Numbered from the stretch's first letter, positions 43,320 through 55,600 are shown. The stretch: 64,000 nucleotides of DNA from Symbiodinium sp. CCMP2592 (GCA_905221615.1 CAJNDT010003524.1:124001-188000); one strand, 5' to 3'. Made by a program: numbers and translations. The notes: a model not told the origin generated them from the sequence alone.

Positions 43320-44452
43320 CCCGACGGACACCGAGGCTCTGACGACTCTGTCCTTCAAGGTCACCTGCTGTGGCTTTCGGTTTAGGGTTTCAAGCCTATA
43401 AGGATTTAAAGTGGTAGGAAGTAAGGTGGTTTAGGGTTCCTCGCTCAGGTTTAGGGTGTTTTAGGGGTTCCAAGTCAGGGCTTCGGGCAAACTTCATGCG
43501 GGCCGTCAAGCATCCTGACTCAAAGCTTCAGGACTTGCAGGTTTGGGGTTGCGGGGTTTGGGGGAGCTTCCCATCGGTATCTGCTTTGATGTTTCGGGTT
43601 TCATGTTCAGGACATGAACTACTGTCAACCTTTCCGCGTAAGGCCACTTCGAGTTGGTCAGAGCAGTCATAAGCCCGAACAGAAGGAACTCAGAACATCG
43701 TCCGTACTTGGAGGCTCACGGGACTTAGAAAGTAAGGCTATAAGTACCTTAACTGGGGTTATAAGTATAGTTACCCCAATTATAACCCTATAGTTACTAA
43801 GTCCCATAATCCTTGGAGTGTTCCCTCGTTCCTGAATCCTGAAATCCACAAAGTACCCTTAAGTCTCTAAGCCTTGGCAACAACCCGAACCACCTGATTC
43901 CTACTACACCCTACGACGCGCACCCCAAACCTTCAAGCCAGAATCCTTAAACAGGGATCATTTACATGAGACCCGGCTTTCGGAAGTTTCAGAAAATCAG
44001 AGGCTAAGAATAGAGACCGTCTAAGACCCTGGAGTCGCGTCATGATGTCCAGCACCCCCCCCCAAAAAAAAAAAAAAATAATAAAATAAATAGGTGATTC
44101 GGGTCTTAGGCTTACGGTTTTGGTTTGGTTGTTTTAGATTTAAAGGTCTCCGGGTTTTAGGGTTCAGGGTTTACCCATAGGCCCCAAAGTAGTTCCTTTT
44201 TGGGATTACCTTATAGAATTCTACATTTTTGAACCCCAAAGACGAACTACTTTGGGGCCTATGGGTAGGGAATAGGGTTTAGGGTTTTGGGGTTTAGGGT
44301 TTAGGCTTTTAGGGTTTAGGGGATTCACTTAGGATTTAAAGGTCTTCGGGTTCGAGGGTTTAGGGCCCCATTAGGAGGCCTGCACTGCGGCAGGTCCTTC
44401 ATTTGCGGCTGCATCCCCCTGCAGGTCGCGAGGGCGGAAAGGAGAGCGAACG
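43320..44452 (+). CDS. five phase-linked exons, unknown protein
   Basis: Exons 43320-43359 (PDGHRGSDDSVLQ), 43479-43540 (LRANFMRAVKHPDSKLQDLQ), 43654-43703 (LVRAVISPNRRNSEHRP), 43819-43852 (VPSFLNPEIHK) and 44425-44452 (VARAERRAN) join in a single frame with phases 0-1, 2-0, 0-2, 1-0 and 0-1. All donors are GT; the last acceptor is preceded by a pyrimidine-rich CTGCATCCCCCTGCAG. The third intron begins GT directly at the left end of a family A element. Basic, soluble-looking protein; no family recognised. It is divergent from the AlkB gene, and the 0.8 kb between them could hold promoters. Confidence 0.6.
43706..43819 (+). mobile_element. family A element filling an intron
   Basis: ACTTGGAGGCTCACGGGACT to AATCCTTGGAGT, preceded by the donor GT (43704-43705). 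Here the acceptor AG is inside the element's last three bases. Confidence 0.8.
44173..44267. mobile_element. family B element
   Basis: ACCCATAGGCCCCAAAGTAG opposite CTACTTTGGGGCCTATGGGT, nearly perfect for about 35 bp. Sub-family with GGCCCC instead of GACTCC. Confidence 0.9.
44268..44345. repeat. TTTAGGG-like tract
   Basis: Ten or so G-rich units, several perfect TTTAGGG. Lies in the intron before the exon at 44425. Confidence 0.75.
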
Positions 44453-44520
44453 GTGAAAGCACGAGGGTGTAGTGCATTGGCTGCGGGCATGTTTAGGGCT
44501 TCAGGGTTTGGTTTGCTTTA

Positions 44521-44628
44521 TAGTAAAAGCCAGAAAGTTGGAATATGATTATCCTGAACCCTTTATGGTAAATTATAGGGTATCCTACCCTGAAACCATA
44601 TTCCAACTTTCTGGAGCTCCCTGTAAGA
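44521..44628. mobile_element. family C element
   Basis: Reverse-complement near-twin of 14391-14498, including flanking CTCCCTGTAA at the right end. Confidence 0.9.
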
Positions 44629-44754
44629 GTCTAGAGTCTGGGGTTTATATATTAGCTAAAGCGAACTCACCGCAACTTTACCCCTCCGCCATCCTCAACT
44701 GACGCCGTACTCCTTCGTTATAGGGTTTTGGGACAGCCAGGGAGAGCTCTGCCT

Positions 44755-44821
44755 ACTTGAAGGATCATGGGACTTAGTAACTAGGGTTATAGTTAGGGCA
44801 ACCATACTTATGACCCCAATT
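44755..44821. mobile_element. family A element, truncated
   Basis: Left two thirds only: ACTTGAAGGATCATGGGACT ... TTATGACCCCAATTGA, then unrelated sequence. Confidence 0.75.
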
Positions 44822-45583
44822 GACACGGGGTGAAGGTATCCAAGCAGAAAGGTCATGTATGGGTTTAGGGTTTCTTCATATAGCCGAAAAGGTATCTTAG
44901 AGGAGCCTGCGGCTCATTCCGCGAGTTCCGCAATCCAAAACAGTAACCTCAGGCGATGCTGATATCGATTCCCTGTAAGTGGTTCGAATAAGGTACTTTA
45001 AGGCCGAGGTATATACTATGTAGGTAAATGAAGCCCTTTTAAGTACTCAGGAAAAGAATCTACGCCGCAGCACTACTGCAAATCTCGGGTAATGAAGAAG
45101 CGAGCTGGCCCCGGCAGACCCAGAACCAAGCCGAAAAAACGAACCTACCCCAGAAATTCCAAAACCTAAACCCTACTTCTGGGATTTGGGGGCCCAGGAC
45201 CCCGGCCCCTATCATCCATAGTCGTGACACCCTTGGACCCGCAGGACTTTGGACATAGGGCTTCTGGATGTGGCTTCCATAGGGCTTTACAAGAGTTAAA
45301 GGTTCTGAGGTTGATGTCTAGAGCTCAGGGTTAAGAGCGGGTATCCTATAGTTGCTGTGTATACGACGGAATCCTCCATTCGTATGCCTTTGCTGCCAGG
45401 CTCTAAACCGACCTTAACAGAGCATACCTCAGCGCACTCAGCGCCAACCAAACTCAAAGCCGGAACACGAAAACAAAGATGTCTGACACCCAGGGCTAAA
45501 TCTCACACCCCCGCGCCCAAACCAAGACCAAGTTCATTCAGCGTGCTGTGCGAGACTCTGCAGAATCCGTAAGAGGTCCCTGC

Positions 45584-45586
<3 letters not shown>

Positions 45587-45632
<46 letters not shown>
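45587..45632. repeat. CA microsatellite
   Basis: Pure (CA)n of about 21 units. Confidence 0.95.
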
Positions 45633-45635
<3 letters not shown>

Positions 45636-45694
45636 GAGACACGCAGACAACATCCATGAACCCATCTAGAAGAAAGAACTCTCTGGACATACTG

Positions 45695-45789
45695 TTGATG
45701 GACAACATCCTGCATTACCCATTATAAGAAATATACCATAGTTCCCAGAGTTCATAGTCCTAAGGGTCATGTAGGATTCTGTCCATCAA
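45695..45789. mobile_element. family H element
   Basis: TTGATGGACAACATCCTGCATTACCC opposite GGGTCATGTAGGATTCTGTCCATCAA. Relative at 59578-59687. Confidence 0.8.
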
Positions 45790-45828
45790 GAGTATGTACA
45801 GAATATCTTTAGCATCGCCCCTGTTCAG

Positions 45829-45913
45829 ACAGACTGGCCTGGGAGTGCTGCTACGCAGATTCTTTTTTCGCCAGAGCCTGCTGCCGAGTTTTGAAGAGCT
45901 TGTTAGGAGGTCT
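45829..45913 (+). CDS. probable exon, unknown protein
   Basis: Between CTGTTCAG| and TCT|GTAAGA. Two plus frames are open: RRFFFRQSLLPSFEELVRRS and RLAWECCYADSFFARACCRV. It lies 40 bp from a family H element, on the strand of the gene at 43.3-44.5 kb, and may be a later exon of it. Confidence 0.45.
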
Positions 45914-46575
45914 GTAAGAGGTTCATCAAGTTCTGATAGAATTTCAGCTGTATGTGGCTTCAAACTATGGTGGTATCGAGGTTGTAGGAAGAGAGGTTGT
46001 GGTAAGACTCGGATGGATTCTATATCCATTCCAGCATATGGTTTTAAAGGGGCCTTTAGAGTTCGTTCCAGGAGACCATGATGGTTTGCATGGTGCTGAA
46101 AAGGACATAAGGGCCTGGGGCTTCGGGCAGTTTTAGCTTATAGGCTCAGCATTTCGGCTGGGGTGACTTCAGGGTTCTTACTCAGCTACTATGCACATAT
46201 TCCTGCATAATTCGTATTGAAATCTTTGGTGTAAAACATCTCACTTGTCTCGCGCATGCTTGGGCCGGAGGCTGGTCATATGGCTTGGACTGAAGAACGA
46301 TTGACCCATACTTACCCCCAATAAGCCACAGAATTGAACGGGTAAACTTTCCGACTACTAAACCACAAGAACCCGAAAAGCTTAAAGGTTGGGTATTGGG
46401 GATCTAAGCATAATTGAAACTTGACCGCACAAAACAGTCTAGCCAGAACCACGACACCTGCTGGCCACTACTCTGAATGCCACAAGCTCTATCCTCACAT
46501 AAACCCCAATCCCGAGAACGCGACGACCCTAAACCCTAAACTCCCTAAACCCTATAACTGTAACAAGACAGGCCA
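45914..46575. other. no gene recognised
   Basis: Open plus frames continue to about 46135 without clear splice signals; the rest shows weak CCCTAAA-like sequence near 46530. Confidence 0.35.
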
Positions 46576-46579
46576 TCAC

Positions 46580-46826
46580 GAACAGCCTCGAGCTCCTTGG
46601 ACGTACATCTCCTTGTCGCGCGGCTCTTTGGCTTTCTTGCTGGGCTAAGGGCTGAATAGAAATTAGAACAACCACACAAATCCGGGCGGCTTCTTGTTAA
46701 GGGACCAGCTACCACAATAAGGAAGTCTTTATCGAAGATCCCTTTCATGGCAATATCAATTACGTTCCTTAGCAAGAACCCATACAAATCAGCTAGTGCT
46801 CTGGCCATCAGGTGTGGTTCTTCTCA
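46580..46826 (-). CDS. two phase-linked exons, unknown protein
   Basis: Exon about 46826-46694 reads HLMARALADLYGFLLRNVID then IAMKGIFDKDFLIV and ends at GTG|GTAGCT. Exon 46644-46580 (CCCTTAG|C to TTC|GTGATG) continues in phase 0: PSKKAKEPRDKEMYVQGARG. A further upstream exon, ILYKHPVEAFADFCSSLAAI, is possible near 46880. The plus strand is open over the first exon too, which lowers confidence. Confidence 0.45.
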
Positions 46827-47434
46827 GATAGCGGCAAGGGACGAACAGAAGTCAGCGAAAGCTTCGACTGGATGCTTGTACAGAATCTACCCCCGCTTTG
46901 TCAGTGCCCCCAGCAGCTCTGAACACACATCTGACATGTCGATGGTGCAACCCAAATCCGGAACAACCGACCTACAAGTACCCAAACCCAAAAACCACAG
47001 TCCAACCCACTGGATGCAACAAAGCTTGCCAACTCAGAACTACAAGAAAGAATCCCATCCCTAACGGAAGACGTACTATCGAGATTTCCGACTCCCAGCC
47101 AAGTCCATTCTGTGCCCCCCGGCTTCACAGAGGACGGCAGAACTGTAACCCAGCCGACGGCACCTCGCTTTGGGCTTGGTTTAGGGTTTAGGGTTTAGGG
47201 GTTTAAGGCACCCGGCCGAAAGCTCGAAGGCATCATATCTGTTTCTGCAGAGTTTCGGGACTGTTGGGCTGTCAAGGGTCGATGACAGGTTCAAGGCTAC
47301 GGCAGTCGGTCGACATGGCTAAATCGCCTGACTAAGACACCGTGACCCGACACCCTGATCTACTCCGCACTGTAGCGACAACGGTGGCAGTGGCAGTCAA
47401 CACGGGTTTAGCATACAGCCGGCCGGGCTAATAG

Positions 47435-50193
47435 CAAGCGGATTACACACGTGGAGCTCTATGCTTGGCTCCGCTACCAGGATTTCATGGGCTTCCGTAG
47501 TGATCTGATGACAGGAGCATTTATGCTGCATTATGGGGTGTATCGGGTTGATGTAAGACGTTCGGGTTTAGTGCTTGGAATTACAGGGCGAAGGATGAGG
47601 GTTTCGAGTTTGCTCTGTCTCAGCTTTTCTTAAAGAAGGGTTGCGAGAAGTTCAGAGTTCAGGGAATTTTGGTTCAAGTCGTCAGGTACACCGAGCAAAA
47701 TCTATGCCCAAGCCGAGAGACCCGAGCCCTGAGACGTTAACCGTTAAAGGTTTAGGGTTTACGGTTTGAGGTTTCGGGTACACCCTAAACAGATCCTTGA
47801 GTCCTACACCAGTACTTGGAGGATCATGGGACTTAGTAAGTTATAAGTAGCTTTTTGGGGGTTATAAGTATAGTTACCCTCTAATATTATAACCCAAGTT
47901 ACTAAGTCCCACGATCCTTTAAGTAGCCCTGATGTGCTCTGAATCTCAAGTCGCCATCCTCGCTGAGGCCCCGGACCATCGCTGGTGGCTTTTACTTTTA
48001 CCTCGGTGCGGATGTTGCTTAGGGTTGAGGGTTTAGGGTTTAGTGTTGAGAGTTTCAATATTCGCAGCGTCAGGGATCCTTGCAACAAACAGACAAAGGC
48101 CTTAGTAAGCGTCCAAGGCTCTGGTGCTTAGGGTTCAACCATGAACATCCCAAGGTGAATGTCCGTTATTGAACCTAGCACCGTGAAGTATCAAACGTAG
48201 GTAGGTACGTAGATAGGCAAATAGGTAGATAGATACATCATACGATGTAGGTTGGGCAGGTAAGCAAGTAACTAGTTTCGTCCATGTTTGAATATGTACT
48301 AGACCACAATACCGAACACGCTTTGAGGCAAGGCACGTCTTACTAGTGTCCCCATTAGGACACTTTAGTCTCTGCAAAGCCGAAAACCACCCAACCTGCC
48401 TCAACATACAACCCACCGCCTGCCGGAGAGTGTCTTACATGTTGGGAGGTAGCGTATGTGGCTTGTCGGGGTATGAAGCAGCCTAGCTACCACGTAGGGT
48501 CCTCTTATGTGCCCTAAACGTCGAACCCGCTTCTCTGAAGTGCGGCGAGTTGCTCTAAGGGCCGCCTGATGGACCTCTTCCTTGGGCCCCTCAGTGACCT
48601 CGCCGGGATCTTGTTTTCTGCAGGAGTGGGGGAGGCTCCCGATAATAATGTAGGGAATGGGGTTTAGGGATATGGGTGGTTATCAAAATTATGGTCCCTT
48701 CTGGGGTCCCTATTATAGTACGGCACTTAATCAAAAAGGGATCATGATTTCGACAACCACTCATATGCAACCGTGACTATAAGAGGGCCAAAGGTTCCCA
48801 TGATACGGGGCTTTCGGCTGTGTTAGCGGGGTTTGAGTGTTTGATTGTAACTATGCTGAGGTCACGTTCACCCAAATCCCACAATCGTAAGCCCTGAAAC
48901 CCCCATCATCATCAACCCTAAATCCAAAACTCCCCAAACCCCAAAACCTCTACTTAAAGGATCGTGGGACTTAGTAACTAGGGTTATTTTTCGGGTAACG
49001 ATACTTATAACCCCAATTAAGGTACTTATAACCTTACTTACTAAGTCCCATGATCCTCCATTATAGAACCCTTATAGATCCCTTTAAGGAGCCCGATATT
49101 ATAGACCCCTATAGTACCCTTAAAGGAACTACTAAGTCCCATGATCCTCCAAGGTATCTCCCGGCTGCCTTCACGGTCTCTCCAACCTCAAGCATCCGAA
49201 CGACGTCGGAGTTCGAGGTCACTGCCTTTTGAAGCTTTGCCTTGGACTTGGTTTTAGGGTTTAGGGTGTAGGGTCTAGGGTTTAGGGGTATGAGTTATAG
49301 ATGAGTTTAGGGTTTAGGGTTATGAGTTATAGATGAGTTTAGGGTTTAGGGTTCAGGGTTTAGGGTAGAATAAAGTGCCTCTGGGGTTCGGGGGAAGCTT
49401 TGCTCTGGACTCGGGGGCTTTAGAAAGCTTATGCTTTTATGGGCAATATGAGACGGAACAAGATTTCTAGAGGTGTTCACTTTTCCTTGGGCTACGGGGG
49501 TTTAGAATGCTTAGGGTTCAATGTTTAGGGTTTCGAAACTTCTGTAACGGTTCTGTTTTACCGGGTCTAAGAGGGTTCCTTAGGAGTTTAGGGTTTGGGG
49601 TTTACGATGTTCAGGCTAGGAAGTTGGTAAGTAGGCTCATAAGGGGTAGTTTTAAACCGTTTCTGCCGGGTTAATCTCTATGACATACCCCAGGTCCTTT
49701 GGTTTTATAGAAGGCGGGTATTATACTTCTTGTTCGAGGAACGGTTTAGGGGAAAGCGTTTCGGGATTAGGATTTTGGGATTAGGATCTTTGGCTTCTGG
49801 TTTACGCTTAAGTCAGACAAGCTTGGAGAACAAAGTTAAACATGAAATCATATCCTCTTGAAGTGAAAAGCACTCATTCTGACAGTGGCCGTATTTGGAG
49901 CTCAATTTTCCTAAATCCCCGGATAATCCAAGTACCCAGTACCCATCGACTTTGTCTAAATGCCAGCAGGACACTACGCCACAAGCCCGTAAAGCCTCAA
50001 CCCAACCACAAGCGGCAATCCTCAAGACCCACAAGGCTTGGGCATTGGCAATTACAGTGAATTGGGCGTCGGCTGTCGCTGCATGTCTATATCGACTTCG
50101 CACGATTACTCTCATACATCCATCTCTAGATGCTATGCTACATATTGTGATATCTTACGCCGTTTCTAGCATTGCGCCTTGGCCTGGAGTTTA
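47435..50193 (+). CDS. multi-exon gene, probable membrane protein
   Basis: Exons 47435-47537 (ELYAWLRYQDFMGFRSDLMT...), 47793-47811 (19 bp, ILESYT), 47927-48005 (CSESQVAILAEAPDHRWWLL...), 48074-48104 (DPCNKQTKAL) and 48560 to about 48613-48623 (GRLMDLFLGPLSDLAGILFS) join in frame with phases 1-0, 0-1, 2-2, 1-0, 0. The intron 47812-47926 is GT + family A element + AG. Two later pieces lie on the same strand: 49154-49250, whose acceptor is the end of a long family A element, and about 50009-50193 (WALAITVNWASAVAACLYRL... to TAA). Hydrophobic stretches in several exons suggest a multipass membrane protein; I do not recognise the family, and the last two exons are joined by position only. Confidence 0.55.
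47814..47924 (+). mobile_element. family A element filling an intron
   Basis: ACTTGGAGGATCATGGGACT to ACGATCCTTTAAGT, bounded exactly by GT (47812-47813) and AG (47925-47926). The flanking exons keep frame. Confidence 0.85.
48670..48766. mobile_element. family D element
   Basis: ATATGGGTGGTTATCAAAAT opposite TTTCGACAACCACTCATAT. Confidence 0.8.
48952..49153. mobile_element. long family A element
   Basis: ACTTAAAGGATCGTGGGACT, internal terminus at about 49058, then a third terminus CTAAGTCCCATGATCCTCCAAG. Its final AAG is the acceptor of the exon at 49154. Confidence 0.85.
49255..49375. repeat. TTTAGGG-like tract with 34-bp duplication
   Basis: TTTAGGG units follow the exon end at 49250; TATGAGTTATAGATGAGTTT is present twice in tandem (about 49289 and 49321). 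Confidence 0.8.
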
Positions 50194-50199
50194 AGCCTC

Positions 50200-52500
50200 A
50201 GAAATCGGAGGTTTGGGTGGGATTTGGCTTGCTATTTCCATTCCCAGAACAGTGTCCTAGACCCTATAGGTCGTATAAGCTTAATGCCTGCGCAAACGCG
50301 ACAAGAAACCCCCAAACACTAAAGCCTGACCCGGAAAGCTCTAGCATTAAATCGCTTGAGCCATGAACATAAAGCTGGAACTGGGATTCCCGCTTCCTTC
50401 ACAACGGCATAGTGGGCCTTGCTCGCCTGAACACAGAGGGCTTTGTCGGCGAGGTTCAAGGCAGGGATGGAAGCAGCTCGTAAACAAGACTTCCCAGTAT
50501 TTGGGGGGGGTACAACCTCGTTTGCGAGCTACTTACTATCAGCCCATGAGCCTACACGGGAAAACTCTAAACCCTTAGCCACCCTCAACGCCAAACCTTA
50601 AGCACCCAAAGCCCCAAAACCTAAACGCCCTGCTGACGGGGCCTCGCAAAGCCCGGGGAGCTTCATACCCTCACAACGACCACGGCCGTCTCCAGAAACC
50701 GGTGGTTAAATATGAGCGATGGAAGGTCTTGTGTGGTCACTACAGCATCTCCCTGACCTTCTTCAGATTTTAAGGTTTTGGGTTTAGGGTCGAATGTCTG
50801 ATGCGAAACCTCCTTGAAGCGATCATGTTTGTGGTTTTTACAAACCATCTGAACCCAAACCCTCGACCCTCTTTGTCACGAGAATCACACCAAATAGCTT
50901 CTCAGGCCTGGCAGGCTTGACACAGCCCAAGGAAATCCCGGGATACAAAGATAGGAAAGGCCCGTACCTCGGCCCCCCAACTGCCCTCCATTAAACCCAA
51001 ATACCCACTATTAACTATTAACGACCACAAGGGCTCTCTTAAAGGGTTTTTTTGGGGGTCCTGGTATACCCTTCAAGTTGCGTATCCTGGAACGCCGGGT
51101 TCAGACGAGAGGCAGTGGCGTAGGAAGTCCCGGCGTTACCTTTCACCGTGACCCATCCTACCTGGCGGAAGCAAGGGCCACACGGGATGCAGGTTTAGAG
51201 CCTGCAGGTCTGTAGGGCTTAGGGTGTAAGGGGCAAAAGGACCTGTAGTGGCTTATATATTTGGTATTAATCATTAAGCCCACACCCTGAACCCCAACCC
51301 TGGACCATGAAGATCTTACAAACGCTAAACCCCAAACCCTTAAACCCTAAGGCCCTAAACCCATACGTACCACCTGCAACCCGGGAGGTAAGGCTCCGGG
51401 GCCAGTACTCGACAAGACAGCCGAGGGCCCAGGGATGTCTAGGGCTCAGGATGCAGGGTGTCAGGTGTAAGGCTTTGGGTTTAGGGCTCGGGTTTATCAG
51501 ATTAGGGTTTAGGGTTTAGGGTGTTCATCAAGCTTGTAGGTAACAATTTAAGAAATAGTAATAGACCTTCAATTTCGCGATGGGCCATGTGCAGCACGAG
51601 CGCAGAAGATCAACATGGGAGTTGTGTTCTCCAAGAACCCTATACCGGCCAGATCAGGCACACCCAGCTGGCAGGAGCATGTCCGGTTTCGTGTAGTCTC
51701 AATGTGCCACAAGCGACCCAGTCGGACACCATGCTGCCTGCCTAGACGTACTATGCTGCTCATTCAAACGAAAAGTGTCACGGCCGGACATATGCCGTGA
51801 AGCCAAACCAATGAACAACAAAAGATTACGGCCTGAATCCAACACAGCATGTGCTATCCACGCTGTGAATCCTTAACCTCTCTACATTTCCCTACAAAGC
51901 AATACCCCACCAAACTCAATACTCATAAACCCTAAACTTGGCCCCAACCTAACAAGCCATCTACCCACTACTGCAAAAAAACTTAAACACTGCAGGTAGA
52001 ACAAACCGAAATCCCTTAGGCAAAAAAAACACGTGAGTGCTGGCCTGGTCATCGTCGAGGGTCCTGGCCTTCACCCGGGTCACCCCAGATTCCTGCAGTC
52101 TCCGGGTTAGGGTCTAGGTTTTAGGATTTAGGGTTTAAGGTTTAGGGCTTAAGGGTTTTAGATGTTGGGTTCAGGGTTTACGGAAGGCTTTGTACCATAT
52201 AGTGCCCATCCCCTCATTGTCCGTATACAAAGACATCTTAATTGTTCAAGCACCCATATTTACTTCTGGCTTTAAGCTAAGCTTAGGGACAACCGGCACG
52301 CGCGTGACAAGGTCACCAGACAAACGGATAACCCTCGACCCCTTCAGCTTAGGGTTGGGCAAAGTTCAACGGATGCGTCTTCTAAGTCTTCTGCTTCTGG
52401 TGTTTCTTAGAGTTCGGAGCTGCGCCTCGTAGGTTTCGGATTCAAAATTTGCGGCTGCACACCCCCCCCGCCTTCAAAACTGCTTCGAACCATAATGAGT
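50200..52500. other. gene-poor or ambiguous
   Basis: Open frames on both strands near 50363-50578 (plus), 50663-50800 (minus, EEGQGDAVVTTQDLPSLIFN), 51381-51444 (minus, LGPRLSCRVLAPEPYLPGC) and 51580-51745 (plus, LQEPYTGQIRHTQLAGACPV to TAG). None could be chained. Telomere-like tracts near 51310, 51500 and 52110; a family G relative at 50999-51072. Confidence 0.35.
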
Positions 52501-52686
52501 CCTATATGCCTACAATGCCTATATGGTAAGCCCGGTATCGTTTAGGGTCTCTTCCCTCATCGATGGGAATTCGGCTCTCTTTGTCAGGTCTTGCAGACAG
52601 GACTTTCAGTCTTGGGGCAAAGGCTTGGAGGCAGCCTGTTGGGACACCGGCTGAGGTTTCGGGATTGACATCGCTGGGTTGCGAGA

Positions 52687-55600
52687 TTAAAACCCAAAGC
52701 TTTCTTTCTGGAGCTGAGGGTTCCCGACTCCAAACCGGAATTGGGAATTCATAAGAAACCCTAATGCCATTCGGATGCCTTGCCGGTACAATTGTAGGGT
52801 TGCGAAGATTGGTGTCATGGCGCCTCGACCTGCTGCGGTTGGTACGAAACCAGCAATACCACTTTCCACTGGCCCGGAAAAACATGCCTGAAACTCAACC
52901 TGTCGCTCCTAAGCCTTTGACGCCAAATACCTGAAACCCCTAAAAAAACCCTGTAGCTCCAAAACCGAATACCTGAAGCTCTAAACCCGAAGCCCCAAAA
53001 ACCCAACACCCTAAACCTGAAGCTCTAAACCTGAAGGCCTACAAGCCCAGACCGTAAGAACGAAACCCTGCCAACCCTTAACGCCCGGAACCGTGGCCTC
53101 TTGAACCACAGGGCCCTCCACTACGGCCATGATTTCACCGACTTGGAGCTTCTTGACTACCTGTCGCCATTCTTCCGTTACACGCATGTGTTTAGGACTT
53201 TAGGTCAGAGCTTAGGGTTCAGGGCCAGTTTAGGGCAAAATGGCTACGGGTTTGCGGTCACGAGCTCAAAGTTTGGGGTTTGCGGCCGTGTATACCGACG
53301 AATCCACGACACTATGGTGCGTGCTTGGTAGAGCTATGGGGACGGGAGTGGCGGGTGCCGAATTGCGGTGCTTCCTTTCCGTCCGAGAGCCTGAAACTCA
53401 ACCTCAACACTCCCCAAGCTTTGTACCGCCATTGAAAAGCCCTGACAACCTGACATAGAATGTCTGCATATTTACTAAAAACTTAAACATACCAATACTA
53501 TTCTTGTGGGCTCCTAGACATTACTGCACTATTACCTAAACTACACATAGCCCAAAAGCCCATTCGAAGTATTCAGGCTCCTATTTAAACACCGCCTCGG
53601 AAGCCAAGCGAGAATTCTCCCGTGTGATTCCGGTTCCCCCAACACTAAAAGCAACCCCTGAAACCCTAAACCCTAAATCCTAAACCCTACATCCTAAACC
53701 CCTAACCCAAGCCCTGAAAACCAGCGAGGACCGCCTTGCAATCCTTGATGTCGAAGTTGTCTGTGATCGCAACCTCTGCAGGGCGAAGTCCGACACAGTG
53801 GGTTCCGTTGGGCTCTATGGGTTCTACCAGAAATTGTTGATGACGTGGAACTGGCCTTGCATAGCCTGTGAAAGGAGGTGTCTATCTGTCAAGGTTCTTC
53901 ATACTATGATGTACTTAAGAGCAGAAACAGGTACATGAATGGCAGCCTCTGGTCGTCAAGTGTGGCCTCCGCAGGGTTCAGGACTTGAGGGCCTTACTTG
54001 AAGGTTCAGGGGGGTTTATAAGTCCCCAAATATGGGTTATAATAACTTTAATTATGGTTACCCTACTTATAACCCCACCTTTAGGCTACCCATGAACCTT
54101 CAAGTATGGCTCAGAGCTTCATTCAGAGGCTCTCTAAGGGCAGGTTGGAGCCGTTTAGGGTCTAGGGCTTCGACTTTTGCTGAGGAGGGTGAGGGGACTA
54201 CTTTGAGCCCTGAGCAAACACTATCTGGGTACATGGGCCCTTCGGGCAACAACACCGAAGTCGAACGCGTGTACGCTGAAACCCCAAGTCTAGCCATGCG
54301 CCCTAAGCCCAGAAACCCTAAACTCCGTCCCCCCACCCTGAACCCGAAACCCCTAAACCCCAACCCCCCCTAACCTTAAACCCCTAAATCCCCAACCCCT
54401 AAACTTTAAACCCTAAGCCTTTAACCCTAAGCCCTGGGAGCCAAGGGCCCTGCTGTCGACACGCAAGTGTAGAACTTGCCCTCCCCTTCGGCAAAAACGG
54501 TGCCCTGCAGCAGCTGCTTTGGTAGGGTATAGGGCTCTTAGGGTTTAGGGTATAGGGCTTTAGGGTTTGGGTTTGCAGGCTCGGGTTCTACAGGGGGTTT
54601 GGGCTTCAGCAAGGGTATCCTATCATGGTTGTGAGTAGGTTCTACAGGGGTTTCGGGCTTCTAGAAGGGATAGGATACCAGGGTTACGAGTCGTAAGGTC
54701 GTAGGGTTTCGGTTCTTTGCATTTGGGGGGCTTGGGCTGTAGGGTTGAGCTTAGGCCATTGCCTTCCTGCCGTGGTTACTGCCACGACTACCACTATCGA
54801 CCACCCAAGGTTCTCACCAATTTCCGGGAATTATGATCCGTGAAACTCTAGTTCATTGTTGGGATAGGATTAAAAATGTGCATTGTTGTTCCTTATTGGG
54901 TTTTTTAGGCACCCATAAAATGTCAAATGTTACCCAACTATGACAAAGGAATTATGATCCCTGTAACGACACTCACTGCGAAGGCCTCAATGGCCCGACC
55001 CCCCCCCCCCTCATCCCCTCTCCTCACCCCCACCCAACCTGGCACGCAAATCGTCACGAAATAACACTGCTTCTAATATAACAGTGTTCAATGTTGGATG
55101 TTTAAGCGGTCTTCAACCTGAATGCAGGAAGTACACGCGAGAATGCTTGGTCAGCCAAAAAGCTTGAAGAGAAGAGTTTTATAGGTGGGCTTGCCCTGTG
55201 TTGTCAGACTTTGCCCGAGTCATTAATCACATCGTACAACCACTTGGCACGCAGGCCAATGTCACCAGCAAGAGCAAGACATGAAGCATGTGCTGCGGGC
55301 GTTGTGGTGAGATGCCAACACAGATGCAAATGAAGTAGCAAAGAGACCTCTCACGGTACCAAACAGGCACCACAGCTCACCAAAGCGTGACCAAGGAAGC
55401 CGACCAAACCGAGCAACTCAATAAGAACTATCTGAATTTACACCAGAAGCTGCCAGAAACCTTCAAATCTAAACCCTGCCCATAGGCCCCAAAGTAATTC
55501 CTTTTTGGGGTTCATATATAGAATTTAATCCCAAACAAGAACTACTTTGGGGCCTATGATTACAGTAGCTCATAAACAGACTTCGCCTGCTTATCCCGGA

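Noticed and set aside
52502..52885. 127-codon minus-strand ORF
   Set aside because: A different minus frame from 52899 continues the SH3-like module in phase, so this ORF is probably out of frame there; its later part could still be coding.
53112..53187. Plus-strand exon reading ALHYGHDFTDLELLDYLSPF
   Set aside because: The minus strand over the same bases gives KKLQVGEIMAVVEGP, which fits the repeated module and the phase of both neighbours.
54106..54158. Plus-strand exon MAQSFIQRLSKGRLEPF after a family A variant end
   Set aside because: It falls in an intron of the well-supported minus-strand module gene; no partner exon found.
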